A stretch of DNA of 64,000 nt, from contig NC_088776.1 of the NCBI RefSeq assembly GCF_954871325.1, positions 3,851,985 through 3,915,984 on the forward strand, read 5' to 3'. The notes beneath the pieces are model-generated. The model was not told the origin of the DNA, searched no databases, and worked only from the letters and a program-made list of their open reading frames with translations. Made by a program: the position numbers and the translations under genes. Positions 46,801-60,400 of the stretch are shown piece by piece. Every line of letters begins with the position of its first letter. Position 1 is the first letter of the stretch. The stretch comes from Gordionus sp. m RMFG-2023 (lineage: Eukaryota > Nematomorpha > Gordioida > Chordodea > Parachordodidae).

Positions 46801-49800
46801 TAGCAGATTATTATATTATTCGCTTCAAATATCTTATGTTGACTTTAATTTAAAAGAATATAAATTACAGATATCTCATTAAAATTTTAATTTTTGATGA
46901 TATAAATAGGTTTGTATCTATTTCATATGACATTCTTTGAAAATATGCTAATCATAAGCTAATTTTAATTAAGATGAAAGGGAAATCTCTCGTATTCAAC
47001 TTTACTAAATATCTAAATTGTATTAACTTACTTCTTACAATATTTCTAGTAACCTCTTATACCACGGAACCAAGAAATGGTAAAATTATTTATACAAATT
47101 TTAACAAAAAAATAAATTTTCTTCTATAACTAGCAAGATAATTATTTATTCGCGAAAAAATTTTCTGTCGACTTTAATTTAACATATTATAATTTACAGA
47201 TATCTCATTAAAATTGAAATTATAGATGATATATTTAGGTTTGTATCTATTTCATTTGACATTCTTTGAAAATAAGCTAAAAAGCAAATTTTAATTAAGA
47301 TGAAAGGGAAATCTCTCGTATTCAACTTTACTAAATATCTAAATAGTATTAACTTACTTCTTACAATATTTCTCGAAACCTCTTTTACCACGAAACCAAG
47401 AAATCGTAAAATTATTTTTATACATTCACTTCTTGCTTTTCTAGCAGTATATTATATTATTCGCTTCAAATATCTTATGTTAACTTTAATTTAAAAGAAA
47501 ATAAATTACAGATATCTCATTAATATTGTAATTTTTGATGATATAATTAGGTTTGTATCTATTTCATATGATATTCTTTGAAAATATGTTAATCATAAGC
47601 TAATTTTAATTAAGACGAAAAGGAAATCTCTCATATTCAACTTTGCTAAATATCTAAATAGTATTAACTTACTTCTTATTTTCAAGTAACTTCTTATACC
47701 GAGGAACCAAGAAATCGTAAAATTATATATAAATTTTAACAAAACAATTAATTTTCTTCCATTATTTCTAGCAAGATTATTATCTTATTCGCGAAAAAAT
47801 ATTCTATTGACTTTAATTTAACATAATATAAATTACAGTTATCTCATTAAAATGGTTATGGATAGAAAAGGTATGTGGAAAGTCAGTGTACATGGGTCAT
47901 GTAATAATCTTAAATAGATATCTACGTGAACAAGTAAATTTGTGAAAGGGGAGATTCTTGTCTCTACCATTGACTACTCCTCTAAATTATTTTCTATTAA
48001 CCATGTTTAAAATAAGATATTTTTGTAGAATATTATTGTTAAAACTATGTTTCAAACATAAAGATTTTTATTATTTAGAGTACAACGTACTATTATACTC
48101 TATTATCTGGCTATATTTTTGCTAACCATTTCATAATTTTTATTATACTTTAGAAAAGAAATATTTTTTGGATTATACTTTTAAAAAATTTTTTTTTTTA
48201 TTAATTATTCTTAAATTTGATAAATTTTTTAATTATGCATTGAAATATTTTTAACTTACTTCTTACAATATTTCATGATATCTCTATCGAGGAAATAAGA
48301 AATGGTAAAATTGTTATTATAAAATTTTGACAAAACAATACATTCACTTCTTTCTTTTCTAGCATGATTTTTATATTATTCACTTCAAAAATCTTATGTT
48401 GACCTTAATTTAACAGAATGAAAACTAAAATTGAAGTTTTTATTGATATATTTAATCAGTAACTATTACATTTGACATTGTAAGAAAATAAACAAATAAT
48501 TCTTTGAAAATATGATAATCAAAAGCAAATTTTAATTAAGATGAAAGGGAAATCTCTTGTATTCAACTTTACTAAATATCTAAATAGTATTAACTAACTT
48601 CTTACAATATTTCTAGTAACCTCTTATACCACGGAACTAAGAAATGGTAAAATTATTTTTATAAATTTTAATAAAACAATACATTCACTTCTTTCTTTTC
48701 TAGCAGTATATTATATTATTCGCTACAAATATCTTATGTTGACTTTAATTTAACATATTATAAATTACAGATATCTCATTAAAATTGAAAATATAGATGA
48801 TATATTTAGGTTTGTATATATTTCATTTGACATTCTATAAAATAAGCTAATCAAAAGCAAATTTTATTTATGATGAAAGGGAAATCTGTCGTATTAAAAT
48901 TTACTAAATATCTAAATAGTATTAACTTACTCCTTACAATAATTATAATAACCTCTTATACCACGGAACCAAGAAATGGTAAAATTATTTTTATAAATTT
49001 TAACAAAACAATACATTCACTTCTTTCTTTTCTAGCAGTATATTATATTATTTGCTTCAAATATCTTATGTTGACCTTAATTTAAAAGAAAATAAATTAC
49101 AGATATTTCATTAAAATTGTAATTTTTGATGATATAATTAGGAGTGTATCTATTTCATATGATATTCTTTGAAAATATGTTAATCAAATGCAAATTTTAA
49201 TTAAGATGAAAGGCAAATCTCTCATATTCAACTTTACTAAATATCTAAATAGTATTAACTTACTTCTTACAATATTTCTAGTAACCTCTTATACCACGGA
49301 ATCAAGAAATGGTAAAATTATTTATACAAATTTTAACAAAACAATAAATTTTCTTCTATCACTAGCAAGATAATTAATTATTCGCGAAAAAATTTTCTAT
49401 TGACTTTAATTTAACATATTATAAATTATAGATATCTCATTAAAATTGAAATTATAGATGATATATTTAGGTTTGTATATATTTCATTTGACATTCTTTG
49501 AAATAAGCTAATCTAAAGCAAATTTTATTTATGATGAAAGAGAAATCTCTCGTATTAAAATTTACTAATTATATATCTAAATAGTATTAACTTACTTTTT
49601 ATTGTCAAGTAACCCAGGCGCGTACGCAGGAATTTGCTGTGGGGAGGGGGGACAAATAAATTTTTTTTAAATAAATTTTTGTTATTTAAAATTCTGAAGC
49701 ATAAATTTATTAGGACTAATAACTATTTCTAATACAATTTTAAATTAATGTGAATTATAAAAATTAAATATATAAACCGGCATATGAAAAAACTTATAAC

Positions 49801-50239
49801 ATATTAACCGGTATATAAAAAAAATATAAAAACCAGTAAAAAAAACTTTAAAATATATAAATCGGCATATAAAAAACTTTAAAATAAATGTGAATTAAAA
49901 AATATTAAACGGATATAACCGGCGGCATATGAATAACTATAAAATAAATGATCCAAAATAGAAATATTTTGAGTCTTTAAAATTTATATATAAAGTTTAA
50001 AAAATATAAATGTTGTAAATATAAATTTACATAAGTTTATTAGGTAAAATTGTATTTTGTGAATGAACTATTTATAATTCATAGGACAGCACTTAGCAAC
50101 TGCTCCAAACCTTTTTTGGACCCCAACAAAATGCTATAGATGCTTTGCATCAATTCAAACATATTTTAGATTATTTTCCTAATATATTAAAATTATAAAA
50201 TTGCACAAAAAATTTTAAAAGCATATAATATATTTATAA

Positions 50240-50865
50240 GGTAAAATCCAATCTTCGTTGGGATAGAGCTAATTTTTCGATTATCTCATCCGTGCTTGGC
50301 GTCAAATGCCTATGAAAATTCAATAAGGCCAAAACATTCAATCTACTTTCAGAAGTTGTACTTCTTAGGTAGGTTTTTATTCTTCTTAAAGAAGAGAAGG
50401 TTCTCTCATAATACTCTCTGCTATTCTCATTATCTCAATCAAGTCAATATCGAGTTTTTGAAAAGTATTGCATAAAATTGTAGTATAATTAAATAATTTA
50501 TTAATACATTGTAATGAGAAAAAAAAATTTGGTATAAGTATGGAATCTAATAATTTGCTAGCCTCTGTAGAAATATCTCTCTCAGACCATTGTGATATTT
50601 CGGTAAGAGCGTTAATAATTGGTTCTTCTAACTCCATAAAAGATGTCACAGCTTGATGGCGAAGGCTCCATCTTGTTGGACAAGCTTTTTGCAATTTTTT
50701 CCTCCTTGTTGGACAAGGAGCTTCAGAAATAATTCTGTTCAAAATATATTGTCTCTTGGGATATCTAAACATTTCATAGATGCTAGATATTTTGCCTGAT
50801 ATAAATATAAGAAATTTAATTGAAATAAATAAAATTATACCTAAGCAATTTGATATCAATGGCAA
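50240..50865 (-). pseudogene. hAT transposase C-terminal part
   Basis: The first frame (50386-50865) reads KLQKACPTRWSLRHQAVTSF and SQWSERDISTEASKLL, the 'l...~.TRW..r..a...' segment of ZMYM1-like hAT proteins. After a break it continues at about 50400-50240 as RIKTYLRSTTSESRLNVLAL then LLNFHRHL, the C-terminal dimerisation block (ik.~lRs.m...rl..Lall..hr). The frame is interrupted at least once between the two. Confidence 0.8.
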
Positions 50866-51026
50866 AGAACATGCATTAGATATTGCCAGGTTGAGGGAAT
50901 GAGCAGCACAATGGACATATATAGCTGTTGGGCATTTTTTTTTATAAATGCTTGAAGCCCATTGAATTGCCCACTCATTGCACGAGCTCCATCATACCCT
51001 TGCCCACGTATCAAATTTATATTAAG

Positions 51027-51749
51027 CTATATTTTTGAAAAAAATAATTTTATATTGTGATTAATTATTACTTTGAATTTTTCAAGATTGTCAAATATTA
51101 CATCAGCTAAGGCAGACCCAGTCATGCTTGAAACTGGGATAAATTGTAGAAACATCTCTTTTATAATGTTATTTTGAGTATCTATATATCGTGCACAAAG
51201 TGACATCTGCTCAATGCCAGCAATGTCTGTGGTCTCATCTGCCAAAATTGAGTAGCATGGGGCAGAATTGATTTCAGTAATCAATTTTTCTAGAATGATA
51301 TTATTGCAAACATCAATTATTTCATTTTGGATCCTAGGGCTAAGATATGTAGCATTTTTATTACTACTATTAATGCTCTCCATTAATGCAAAATCTCCTA
51401 ATGCTTTAAATTTTATAAGGCCACGAGAATTCCCTTCGTTATCATTATTATTGAAATTCAGGCTTCCTGAATCAAAATGGCCACGTAAAGCTAATCCCTG
51501 CAACCCACAATATAGAATACCCTCAATAGTTAGTCTTATCTTGCATCTATTTTCTTTTGCAATTGTAAGCCTACTTTTATCAATATGTGATGTAATGGGA
51601 ATCATATCCCCACTTTGAATTGATTCTTTTGAGGAAATCATCAGTTCACAACTTTTGTGATAATTTGTTTTTTGATGATTATCAAAAATTTCTCCAGCAT
51701 CTTTGTATCTGTTAAATGGAGTCTTAACAAGAGTGTTAAGCTTAACCAA
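51027..51749 (-). CDS. hAT transposase TTF tail and DUF4371 core
   Basis: 240 codons on the minus strand. It begins in the TTF region (YKDAGEIFDNHQKTNYHKSC), then RCKIRLTIEGILYCGLQGLA, ALRGH and LSPRIQNEIIDVCNNIILEK. The core motif is CYSILADETTDIAGIEQMSL, where the Asp-Glu pair of the first catalytic block is intact, unlike in the 885-6539 element. It continues to SSMTGSALADVIFDNLEKF. A further piece near 50890-51010, in another frame, holds GQGYDGARAMSGQFNG and the C.aH.lNLa block. The upstream part of the TTF finger (RYAGRNLVKLN) lies just before 51749. The copy needs splicing or has frame breaks, so activity is doubtful. Confidence 0.82.
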   Translation of the reverse strand: MVKLNTLVKTPFNRYKDAGEIFDNHQKTNYHKSCELMISSKESIQSGDMIPITSHIDKSRLTIAKENRCKIRLTIEGILYCGLQGLALRGHFDSGSLNFNNNDNEGNSRGLIKFKALGDFALMESINSSNKNATYLSPRIQNEIIDVCNNIILEKLITEINSAPCYSILADETTDIAGIEQMSLCARYIDTQNNIIKEMFLQFIPVSSMTGSALADVIFDNLEKFKVIINHNIKLFFSKI

Positions 51750-52130
51750 ATTTCTTCCAGCATATCTTGGACCAAACAGGACACATATCTTACAATAAGC
51801 TCCATTGTCACGGATAGAGTATGCTAGCCATAACCATCTAGTAATAGCTGTTTTGAAATTTTAGCTTTCGATTAGCACATACAGTTTGTGGGTATTAAAA
51901 ATTGAGGGGTGGAATATAAATCTATTATTAAATTAAATAAATTATTTATCATAGGTATCTTATATTTATTACTTTTTTAAGAAGTAAATGTCTTTCTTCT
52001 AGGCTAATATTATCTTTATCCAAAAAATTGGCTATATCATATGGATGATCATTGTACTCTAGAGTTTTGTATAAGGATTTTATATGAGTATAATATTGAG
52101 AATAAAATTATTTTAAAAAAGCCAAAATCT

Positions 52131-52355
52131 TTATTTAGAATAACCTTTTGATGGCTTTGGCTCTATATCCTGACTCTCAATTATTCTTCCAATTCCAACA
52201 ATTATTTCATTATTTATGGGAGGGGTTTTAATTACTAAAAAAAGAAAATAATAAAAATATGTTAAATTATTCATACCTTTTTGCTTTTTTATAAGATGAC
52301 TTTGACTAGAATCTCTATCATCATTCGTGTTTTTAAAAAAATTTCTTATGTCCAT
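52131..52355 (-). pseudogene. hAT transposase N-terminal piece
   Basis: Starts with MDIRNFFKNTNDD at 52355, typical of ZMYM1-like hAT N-termini ('..DI.~ff~~~'), followed by a probable intron and then IIVGIGRIIESQDIEPKPSK. The frame ends within the element. The segment linking it to the TTF domain (around 51850-52130) is not open. Confidence 0.6.
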
Positions 52356-53782
52356 AATTGTTATTTGAGAAAAAAATGGTAGATAAATTTGCCGTTAAAA
52401 ATTTGAAAATAGTAGATAAATATTACCAAGGAAAACTTGAAATTGAAATTAATTGATAAAATAACTTAGTAAATGATTGTTATAAATAAATGTAATTAAA
52501 TATATATTTGAATGAAAGATATATGAATAAAGATTATAAAAATAATATTAATATATAGAAAATAATATTTTTGAAAAATATATCCGGCATCTGCATTTTT
52601 TGGCTTGGGGGGGGGGGGGGGGGGGGGTTGTCCCCCTGCCCCTTCCCCGCTGCGTACGCGCCTGTAAGTAACCTCTTATACCGCGAAACCAAGACATCGT
52701 AAAATTATTTAAATAAATTTTAACAAAACAATTAATTTTCTTCCATTATTTCTAGCAAGATTATTATCTTATTCGCGAAAAAATATTCTATTTACTTTAA
52801 TTTAACATAATATAAATTACAATTATCTCATTAAAATGGCTTTGGATAAAAAAGGTATGTGGAAAGTCAGTGTACATGGGTGATTTATTAATCTTAAATA
52901 GATATCTACGTCAACAAGTAAATTTGTGAAAGGGAAGATTCTTGTCTCTCCCATTGACTACTCCTCTAAATTATTTTCTATTAACCATGTTTAAAATAAG
53001 ATATTTTTGTAGAATATTATTGTTAAAACTATGTTTCAAACTTAAATATTTTTATTATTTAGAGTAAAACGTACTATTATACTCTGTTAACTCGCTATAT
53101 TTTTGCTAACCATTTTATAATTTTTATTATACTTAAAAAAAATTTTTTTTTTATTAATTATTCTTAAATTTGATAAGTTTTTTAATTATGCATTGGAATA
53201 TTTTTAACTTACTTCTTACAATATTTCATGATATCTCTTATATCGTGGAAATAAGAAATGGTAAAATTATTTGTATAAAATTTTGACAAAACAATACATT
53301 CACTTCTTTCTTTTCTAGCAATATTTTTATATTATTCACTTCAAAAATCTTATGTTGACCTTAATTTAACAGAATGAAAACTAAAATTGAAATTTATATT
53401 GAGATATTTAATCTGTAACTATTACATTTGACATTATAAGAAAATAAACAAATAATTCTTTGAAAATATGCAAATCAAAAGCAAATTTTAACGAAGATGA
53501 AATGGAAATCTTTCCTATTCTACTTAACTAAATATCTAAATAGTATTTTACTTCTTACAATAATTCTAGTAACCTCTTATATTACGGAACCAAGAAATGG
53601 TAAAATTATATATATAAATTTTAGCAAAACATTACATTCACTTCTTTCTTTTCCAGCAAATTATTATATTATTCGCTTCAAAAATCTTATGTTGACTTTA
53701 ATTTAACAGAATATTAATTATAGATATCTCATTAAAATTGAAATCTTTGTTGATATATTTAGGTTTGTATCTATTTCATAGG

Positions 53783-54492
53783 CATTCATTGAAAATAAGC
53801 TAATCAGAAGTGAATTTTATTTAAAAGAAAAGAGAAATCTCCCATATTCAAATTTAATATTTATATATTTAAATAGTATTAACTTACTTCTTACAATATT
53901 TTAAGTAACCTTATACTACGTAACCTAGAAATGTTTTGATATAAATTTTAACAAAACATTACATAACTTCTAGTATTTCTAGCAAGATTATTATATATTC
54001 GCTTTAAAAATCGTATCTTAATATATCATCTGAAATTATTTTAATGAGATATCTGTAATTTATATTCTGTTTCTTTGACTTACTTTGAAAAGTTATTCAA
54101 AAGTAAATTTTAATTCAGAGGAAATGTAAAACTCACGTATTCAAAGTTATAATATTTTTATTTATGTATTTAAATATTATTGACTAACATCTTACTCTGC
54201 CTGTTCTTATCGGCCAACAACACATAGCAAGTCATTATCGTATCCCTTTCTTCACTAAAATTATTCTCCCATAATATAACGTTTAAATGTATATATATAC
54301 GCAAATGAATTTGTTATAGTTTTTGTTATATAATTACTAGTACACTAATATTATTGTATAAATAATTGACTAATTGTTTACGATAACGTGTCAATTGTTT
54401 ATTACTCTTGAAGTTTTACATAACCAACATTCTACTACGATATATATTAACTATATTTTTTTAATATTTATTTCCCAAAGTTTTTTTATTAA
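53783..54492 (+). other. Upstream flank of M13 copy B
   Basis: Near-identical to 17033-17741. No signal-anchor exon or clear promoter was found here either. Because both units keep this flank, it is the best place to look for the shared promoter. Confidence 0.5.
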
Positions 54493-57400
54493 ATGAGGTA
54501 TTCAAATGCTATAAAATTTTTAAAAGATTCGGCCAATACATTTAACATTAGCCACGTAACATCCAAGATGAATAAAAATATTCATCCTTGCGTAGATTTT
54601 TACGAATTCGCTTGCGGAAATTACATAAGGGACACCTCAATTTCTAACCGTTATCGTGATTGGACAATACGTTCTCAAATAGGCGAATCTTTACTATTAA
54701 ATATCAAGAGTATATTGGGTAATCGTCAATAATCAAAATTATATCCAAAATTATTTTTTTCTAAAAAAATTAGATAAGTTTTAAAACTTTCAGAAGTTTA
54801 AAAATTTTAATGAAATCATATGTTAAAATTATATAATAAAAACGTTTTTATTATATACATTAAAAATGTACTTATTATCTCCTATTCCTATAAAAAAAAA
54901 AATAAACGATAAATATATTTACAAAAAAAATTATCATTGAGTTATTAGTTTTTTGATTAAACAACCAAGCCATTTCTAACTATGAAATAAATATTTTAAC
55001 AAAAAACAAAATGAAGAAAATCCTCATACAAAATACGAAGGAATGGCAGAGAGACAAGCCAAGATATTTTATGATTCTTGTGTAGATAAGGCTAACATTA
55101 GAGAAACATTGGAAGGGCAACCTTTAATCGATCTATTAGAACTGTTTGGCGGTTGGGACATCTTAAACATGAATAACAAGCCTTCCCCTTTCATAGATGA
55201 GTCTTCGAACTTAAAAAAACGTTTAATATTTTTTTTAGATAAAATTTTTTAAAACTCTGAACCAAATAACTGTCATAGAAAAAAATTAATAAAATGCGCT
55301 TAATTTTCGGGTAGGCAAAAAGTAACTGTAAACTTAATGGATTCAGTGGAAAAATAAAAACGCAAATTTCTAAGTTCAAAAAAAAATCTTTCATTTATAT
55401 AGTTGGTTTTTTTAAAAAAAATTAATTTCCTTCGGCTCTTAGAATTTTTTAACTCTCATTGAAATATCTTAAGTACGCTATACTCTTCTCTCTCTACTCT
55501 TCTCTCCTCTTCTCTTAGCCTAAATTGAGATTTTTGCCAACATTTTAAGAGATAAATATATAATTTTTAAATGAGGTAGGGGGAGAGTATGGATAGAGGA
55601 GGTGTTATAATTCATTCATCTCTTCTTATCTTCATAATTTTATTTTAATAGATGTAATACAAAGAGCCGTTGAAAGCTTCTTTTTTATAAACTTTAAACT
55701 TATGTAACTTATTTCATTTCTATAAATTGTATGGGTATAATATATTTTCTAATTGTAAGGTTTCTTACCTTGATTTCGTGACGTAATTGGTGAAATATAT
55801 GTTAAGTTTTTAGGACCCCGAAATTTGATTGATGTCTATTTTTAAAAATTTTTTTGAAATTAATTTATTAATAGTAGCTCAAATTATTTGTAAAGGTTAA
55901 GCTAAAAAAAATATTGGCAGTGACTTCTAAATGATAACTAAAAAACCTTTTCCTAAATGAGCTAAAATCTTCATATTAAGTTTAATCAGTAAGCTAGAAG
56001 TTGGGTATGATAAATTTTATAAAATTTAGAAACGTATTTTACTCTCCAGGCAAAATAATTAAAAAAATGTTGTTAAAAAAGACTAATATATTATTTTTCA
56101 TCAATATTTTTTGATAAGAATGTCTCGTTACTAAATACACAAATGGTGTTTAGTAATAGAAATACATCTTTTGATTAAATTTGAAAAAACAAAAGCTGAA
56201 AATGCCAAAGCCATTTGCCTTTTTTTACCATAACTTTACCCTTAGTTAATTTCTTGCTTATGGCTATTTTTTTTATACATTGGTTTTACATATTTTTCTA
56301 TTTTACATCCTTAATGAGATGGAACATTTAAAGTTTATATATATTGTACAATATATATATATAATCGTTATTGCGTTTATGATAAAGTTTATTTTTATAG
56401 TTATAACGGGACATGTATGCAAATTTTTAAACTATAAGCCATGAAATAATTTGCTAAAACAAAATAAACTAGAGGGTAATTTTTATAATCTTTATGTTAT
56501 AATATTAACGTCCACACCATATAAAAATGTATTTTGAGCAAAAAAAGGACATTAAAAATACTTTACGTGTTATTTGGAAAAAATTTTAAAAATAGACGCA
56601 AAGGGGAAGAATAATAGAAATTTAAGATGAGCCCATAATAGGCACATTCAAAATGTGAGCTATTTCGTATAAATAAATTTCCTCATTTCCCTATGGTATT
56701 GATTAGTTTATACTTAGATGTGTTGAATGGATGCCACAACAATATTTTATTCAATAAAACAATAAATATTTGATGAATTTTATTCCAATATACCTTTATG
56801 CTTAGGTCATCTTTCCCTGGGTATAGGTTAAAATAACGAAAACACTTCACACAATTAATTCTTGCATTATAAGTTAGAGAGATATAATTTTATAATTTAT
56901 TTAGATGATTTATTTGTCTTACATTTAAATCTATCATTTATTCTGTTCTCTTTTTATATATCAAAATTTTCAGGGCAAAATAAGAGAACTAATCGTTTTA
57001 CTCCGGTCCACACTACACAAATCTTTTTTTTTCATTATTAAAACATTAATATATTTCTTATTTTCTAAAATGTTCTTTACTTCTTATAAAGATATCATTG
57101 GTCAATTATTTGTCATTCCTCCTTTAAAAAAAAATTAAATAAAGTCAAGTATCCGGACGCAGCGTTTACTGAAAATTGGAAAATGGGATTCTTTGACATA
57201 TATTCAGAAATAGATCCCCAAAATTCTTCTATGCATTTATTCAATATTAAAGTAGTAGACCAACTTACAATACCAAATCGTGATACTCACAATGTCATTT
57301 TTATATATCCAGAAATGGACAAGGCCCACCTAAACTACATGAAAAACATTGGAAATTTGTTGTTATCGGACACTAACAAAACTTCTAATCATTTTAAAAT

Positions 57401-60400
57401 TCAAGACAAGGAAAGAAGATTCAATCATAGGGACATTAATGAAACTCTTGATTACCCGAATAAAGAAGAACCTACAAATAGTCAACTACATATTGCTATG
57501 AACAAAGTGCTAGCGTTCGAAAAGCTTTTCCGCCAAGTTAAAAATAATATGATTTATTCTTTATCAATATTGATTTGCGAATTCTTAGATATGTATGGTG
57601 AGGTAAGGTATTTTAAGATTATTTTAGATTAGAGCTACGTAGTTATTAACCAAGTATATTTCATATAAATAATTTTTAAATTAACAATTTCAAACTCCTT
57701 GAAAAATTATATATATATTATTTATATATTTTATTTTATTAAAACTAATTATTAGTTTGATATTCGTCTATATAATGATTTGATAAAAATTATTTGAAGC
57801 GAATCTAATTTATATATATCAATCGAATATTTGAAATATCGAAATTTAGATGAAAACTATCTGAATAACGTTTCGTTACCTCTACGCAAATCGCAAATAA
57901 CAATAAACTTTATCAAAATAGTGCATTCATCAAAGTGCCTAATAAAAACCATTGTCAATATCCTAATTATAATACCAAAGTAGTAAAATGTTCATAAAAT
58001 CAAGCTAACAATCGCTAGGTACTTAGTTACATCAAATGCACGATATCTCGACTTTCGCACTAAAATAATAAACAATATAAAATTAGATGGCATTTATGTA
58101 CAATCCTTTGTGACCATAACTCCTCAAAAACTCTAAATTGTTAAATGCTACTTTCTAACCGCTAACGCAATTTTACAAACAAAATAGCCCTTTTAACAGC
58201 TATTATACTTAAACACTAGCTTTCGCCATTTCTACGCAAAAATTTCTTCAAAAATTGGAAAAATATTAGAACAAAATATATTCATTAATTATAAATAGTT
58301 ACTTTTATATAAAAATAAAAATTTTCAACGTTTTCTTTATTAATATTACATTTTAATTCAAATTCAATTATAAAACAATGTATGCATAATATTAAATTTA
58401 AAAATAGTAAAGTAGACGTAACTCAAAAATATCGAAAACTAACATATGGGTATCTTTCTTCTACCCTAAAAGTAGAACGCTATCCCTGAAGCTATAAAAA
58501 ACATATAGTGAGATAATTTAAGAACACTGCAAAAAACTTAAATAAATATTAATTGAGGCTTCTAAATCAAAAGAAATAACTCGAAATGTTAACTATTTAT
58601 CCAAAACCTCAGTAATATCCTATGATTTTTAGGGTTAAAACTGCTTATGCAAAGTATATGAAGAGCATGTGGTTTTTGAATCATCTAAATTCACTCGAAT
58701 AGAATACCAATAAAATATATAGCACTCAAAATTACTTCTCGCATTGAGTTTTATTTTTCCAGAACGAACCCTACATGATTTAAGTTAGGCCCACCAAATC
58801 ACAATATCAAAGTTGCACGTCAATGCACTTATGCACTTTTCTCAAGACTATGCGCCCGAAGATGCGTCAGACTCATATATAGCAGCGATTAAGGCTGAAT
58901 GTTTCTTCACAATCGATGCAATAGTGTTAGCCACAATCACGATGAGCAATTAACAACTTATCACCAAAATACACATAGATCCTATTAAATGCTTAGATAA
59001 CTTATACAAAATCAACGATTGGAAACTTATCTACAAAAAAAACTATACTTCAGTCGAAGTATACTACCACTCCTAAGGTTTGGTTGACTAAAATATTAAG
59101 AGAGCAATTAACGCAGTATAATAGATATCGCATTTTCAGATTTTCTAAAATTATTATAATTATTTGACATAAATATATTACTGTTTTTAAAAGGAAGTAA
59201 TTCGAACAAAATTTCATACCAATTTCGAGGGCTTCTATATAACGTTAGAAGAGTTGGATAAAATATATGACTTCGTAAGACTATTATTTTAAACTATGAA
59301 TCAAGGATCTGCTGAGGTAACCTTTGCACGGCCCAATTCGGCCAGGTTTTTTAAAAAAATATACTATATTTATTTTTAATTTTTATAGCTAATAATGGCA
59401 ATTTGTGATATTTGGTTTTAAATTATTTATATTTTTTTAATTAAAATACGATCAGGGCTATGGGCCAGACCTGCAGGTCCTCATAAATATATACAAATAT
59501 AAATATTTCTCTTATATTCTTTTTATTTTTGAAATATAAACGTTTTTAAAATGGAAAAGTTATATTTGGACATTTTAAAAATATAAAAATAAGTTTATAA
59601 ATAATCAGAATCTTGAAAATTTAAGTAGAAAACCCCAATGAGCCTAAATATTATAATATAAGGTCATCAATTATATAAATATTTTTCACAAAAATAAAAA
59701 TATAAATTTCTTTATCACCAAGATTAATTGGACCAAACTGATAAAACAAATTTTGAAACCTCTAAACATGTCCGTATCTCCAGATGACGTTTTCTATGTA
59801 CATCACTTTAATCGCTTGAGAAGGTTAAGTAGTTTTATCAAGCATTTCTTAAACAACCAAACCAAGTTTTCAAAGTAAATGGAAAAAAACAAATTTTTTA
59901 TTCCGTGTAATCCTTTATTTATTTAAGTGAATATATCTAATATAGTGAAGTGAAATAAAGGAAGAATTTTTTAAAATTTAAAGTAAACATAATAATAGTT
60001 TAAGTAGATGTCTATAAAGTAGCGAGTTGAAAGAAATATGGGAGAATATTTAATAGAAGCCTTAAAACTTAGAAAGTTGAAGCGAATTGCTTTAGCAAGC
60101 CTTTGTTGTAAGATAAAAGATTATATATGTTGATCGGGTATTTTAGAGGATCCTCTCCTTAATTCTCTAAAAGAACTTTAAGCTTTGCCCACCAAAAAGA
60201 TTAGAGTAGATCAGATAATTAGCACTAATATATAGGAAGGGTCGATAGAACCATATTTTAATATTTTTGGAGATTTGGCCAGTGCTTGGGCAATGATGTT
60301 ATTGTTGTATGGGCCAGCCACTTCACGGTGAAATTTAAGACATTTCTATTTCTTATTGATCTGCTTTTTGGGTTGAGTCTAGATGGGATGCGCTCGCTGT

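Larger units (their letters stand above)
49615..52664 (-). mobile_element. hAT transposon, ZMYM/TTF type (3.05 kb), in the satellite array
   Basis: A perfect 15-bp terminal inverted repeat, CAGGCGCGTACGCAG, is at 49615-49629 and 52650-52664. The duplication AAGTAACC is at 49607-49614 and 52666-52673, with one extra T at 52665. The paralogous inverted array (near 15920) has the uninterrupted site, so the insertion is younger than that duplication. The transposase is on the minus strand, about 52355 to 50240, in pieces. A run of about 22 G lies just inside the right end (about 52607-52628). Family and end sequence differ from the 885-6539 and 21926-23398 elements. Confidence 0.93.
43870..53782 (+). 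repeat. Satellite array, unit 2 (interrupted by a hAT element)
   Basis: Same monomers, order and higher-order blocks as 10290-15150, all in forward orientation, split by the transposon at 49615-52664. Blocks start near 44481, 45981, 47872 and 52856. Many monomers carry an open frame beginning MKGKSLVFNFTKYLNSINLL and ending near LMLTLI: 43639, 47300, 48870, 49188 and 53497, plus 16965 on the minus strand in unit 1. The array runs directly into the upstream flank of M13 copy B. Confidence 0.9.
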
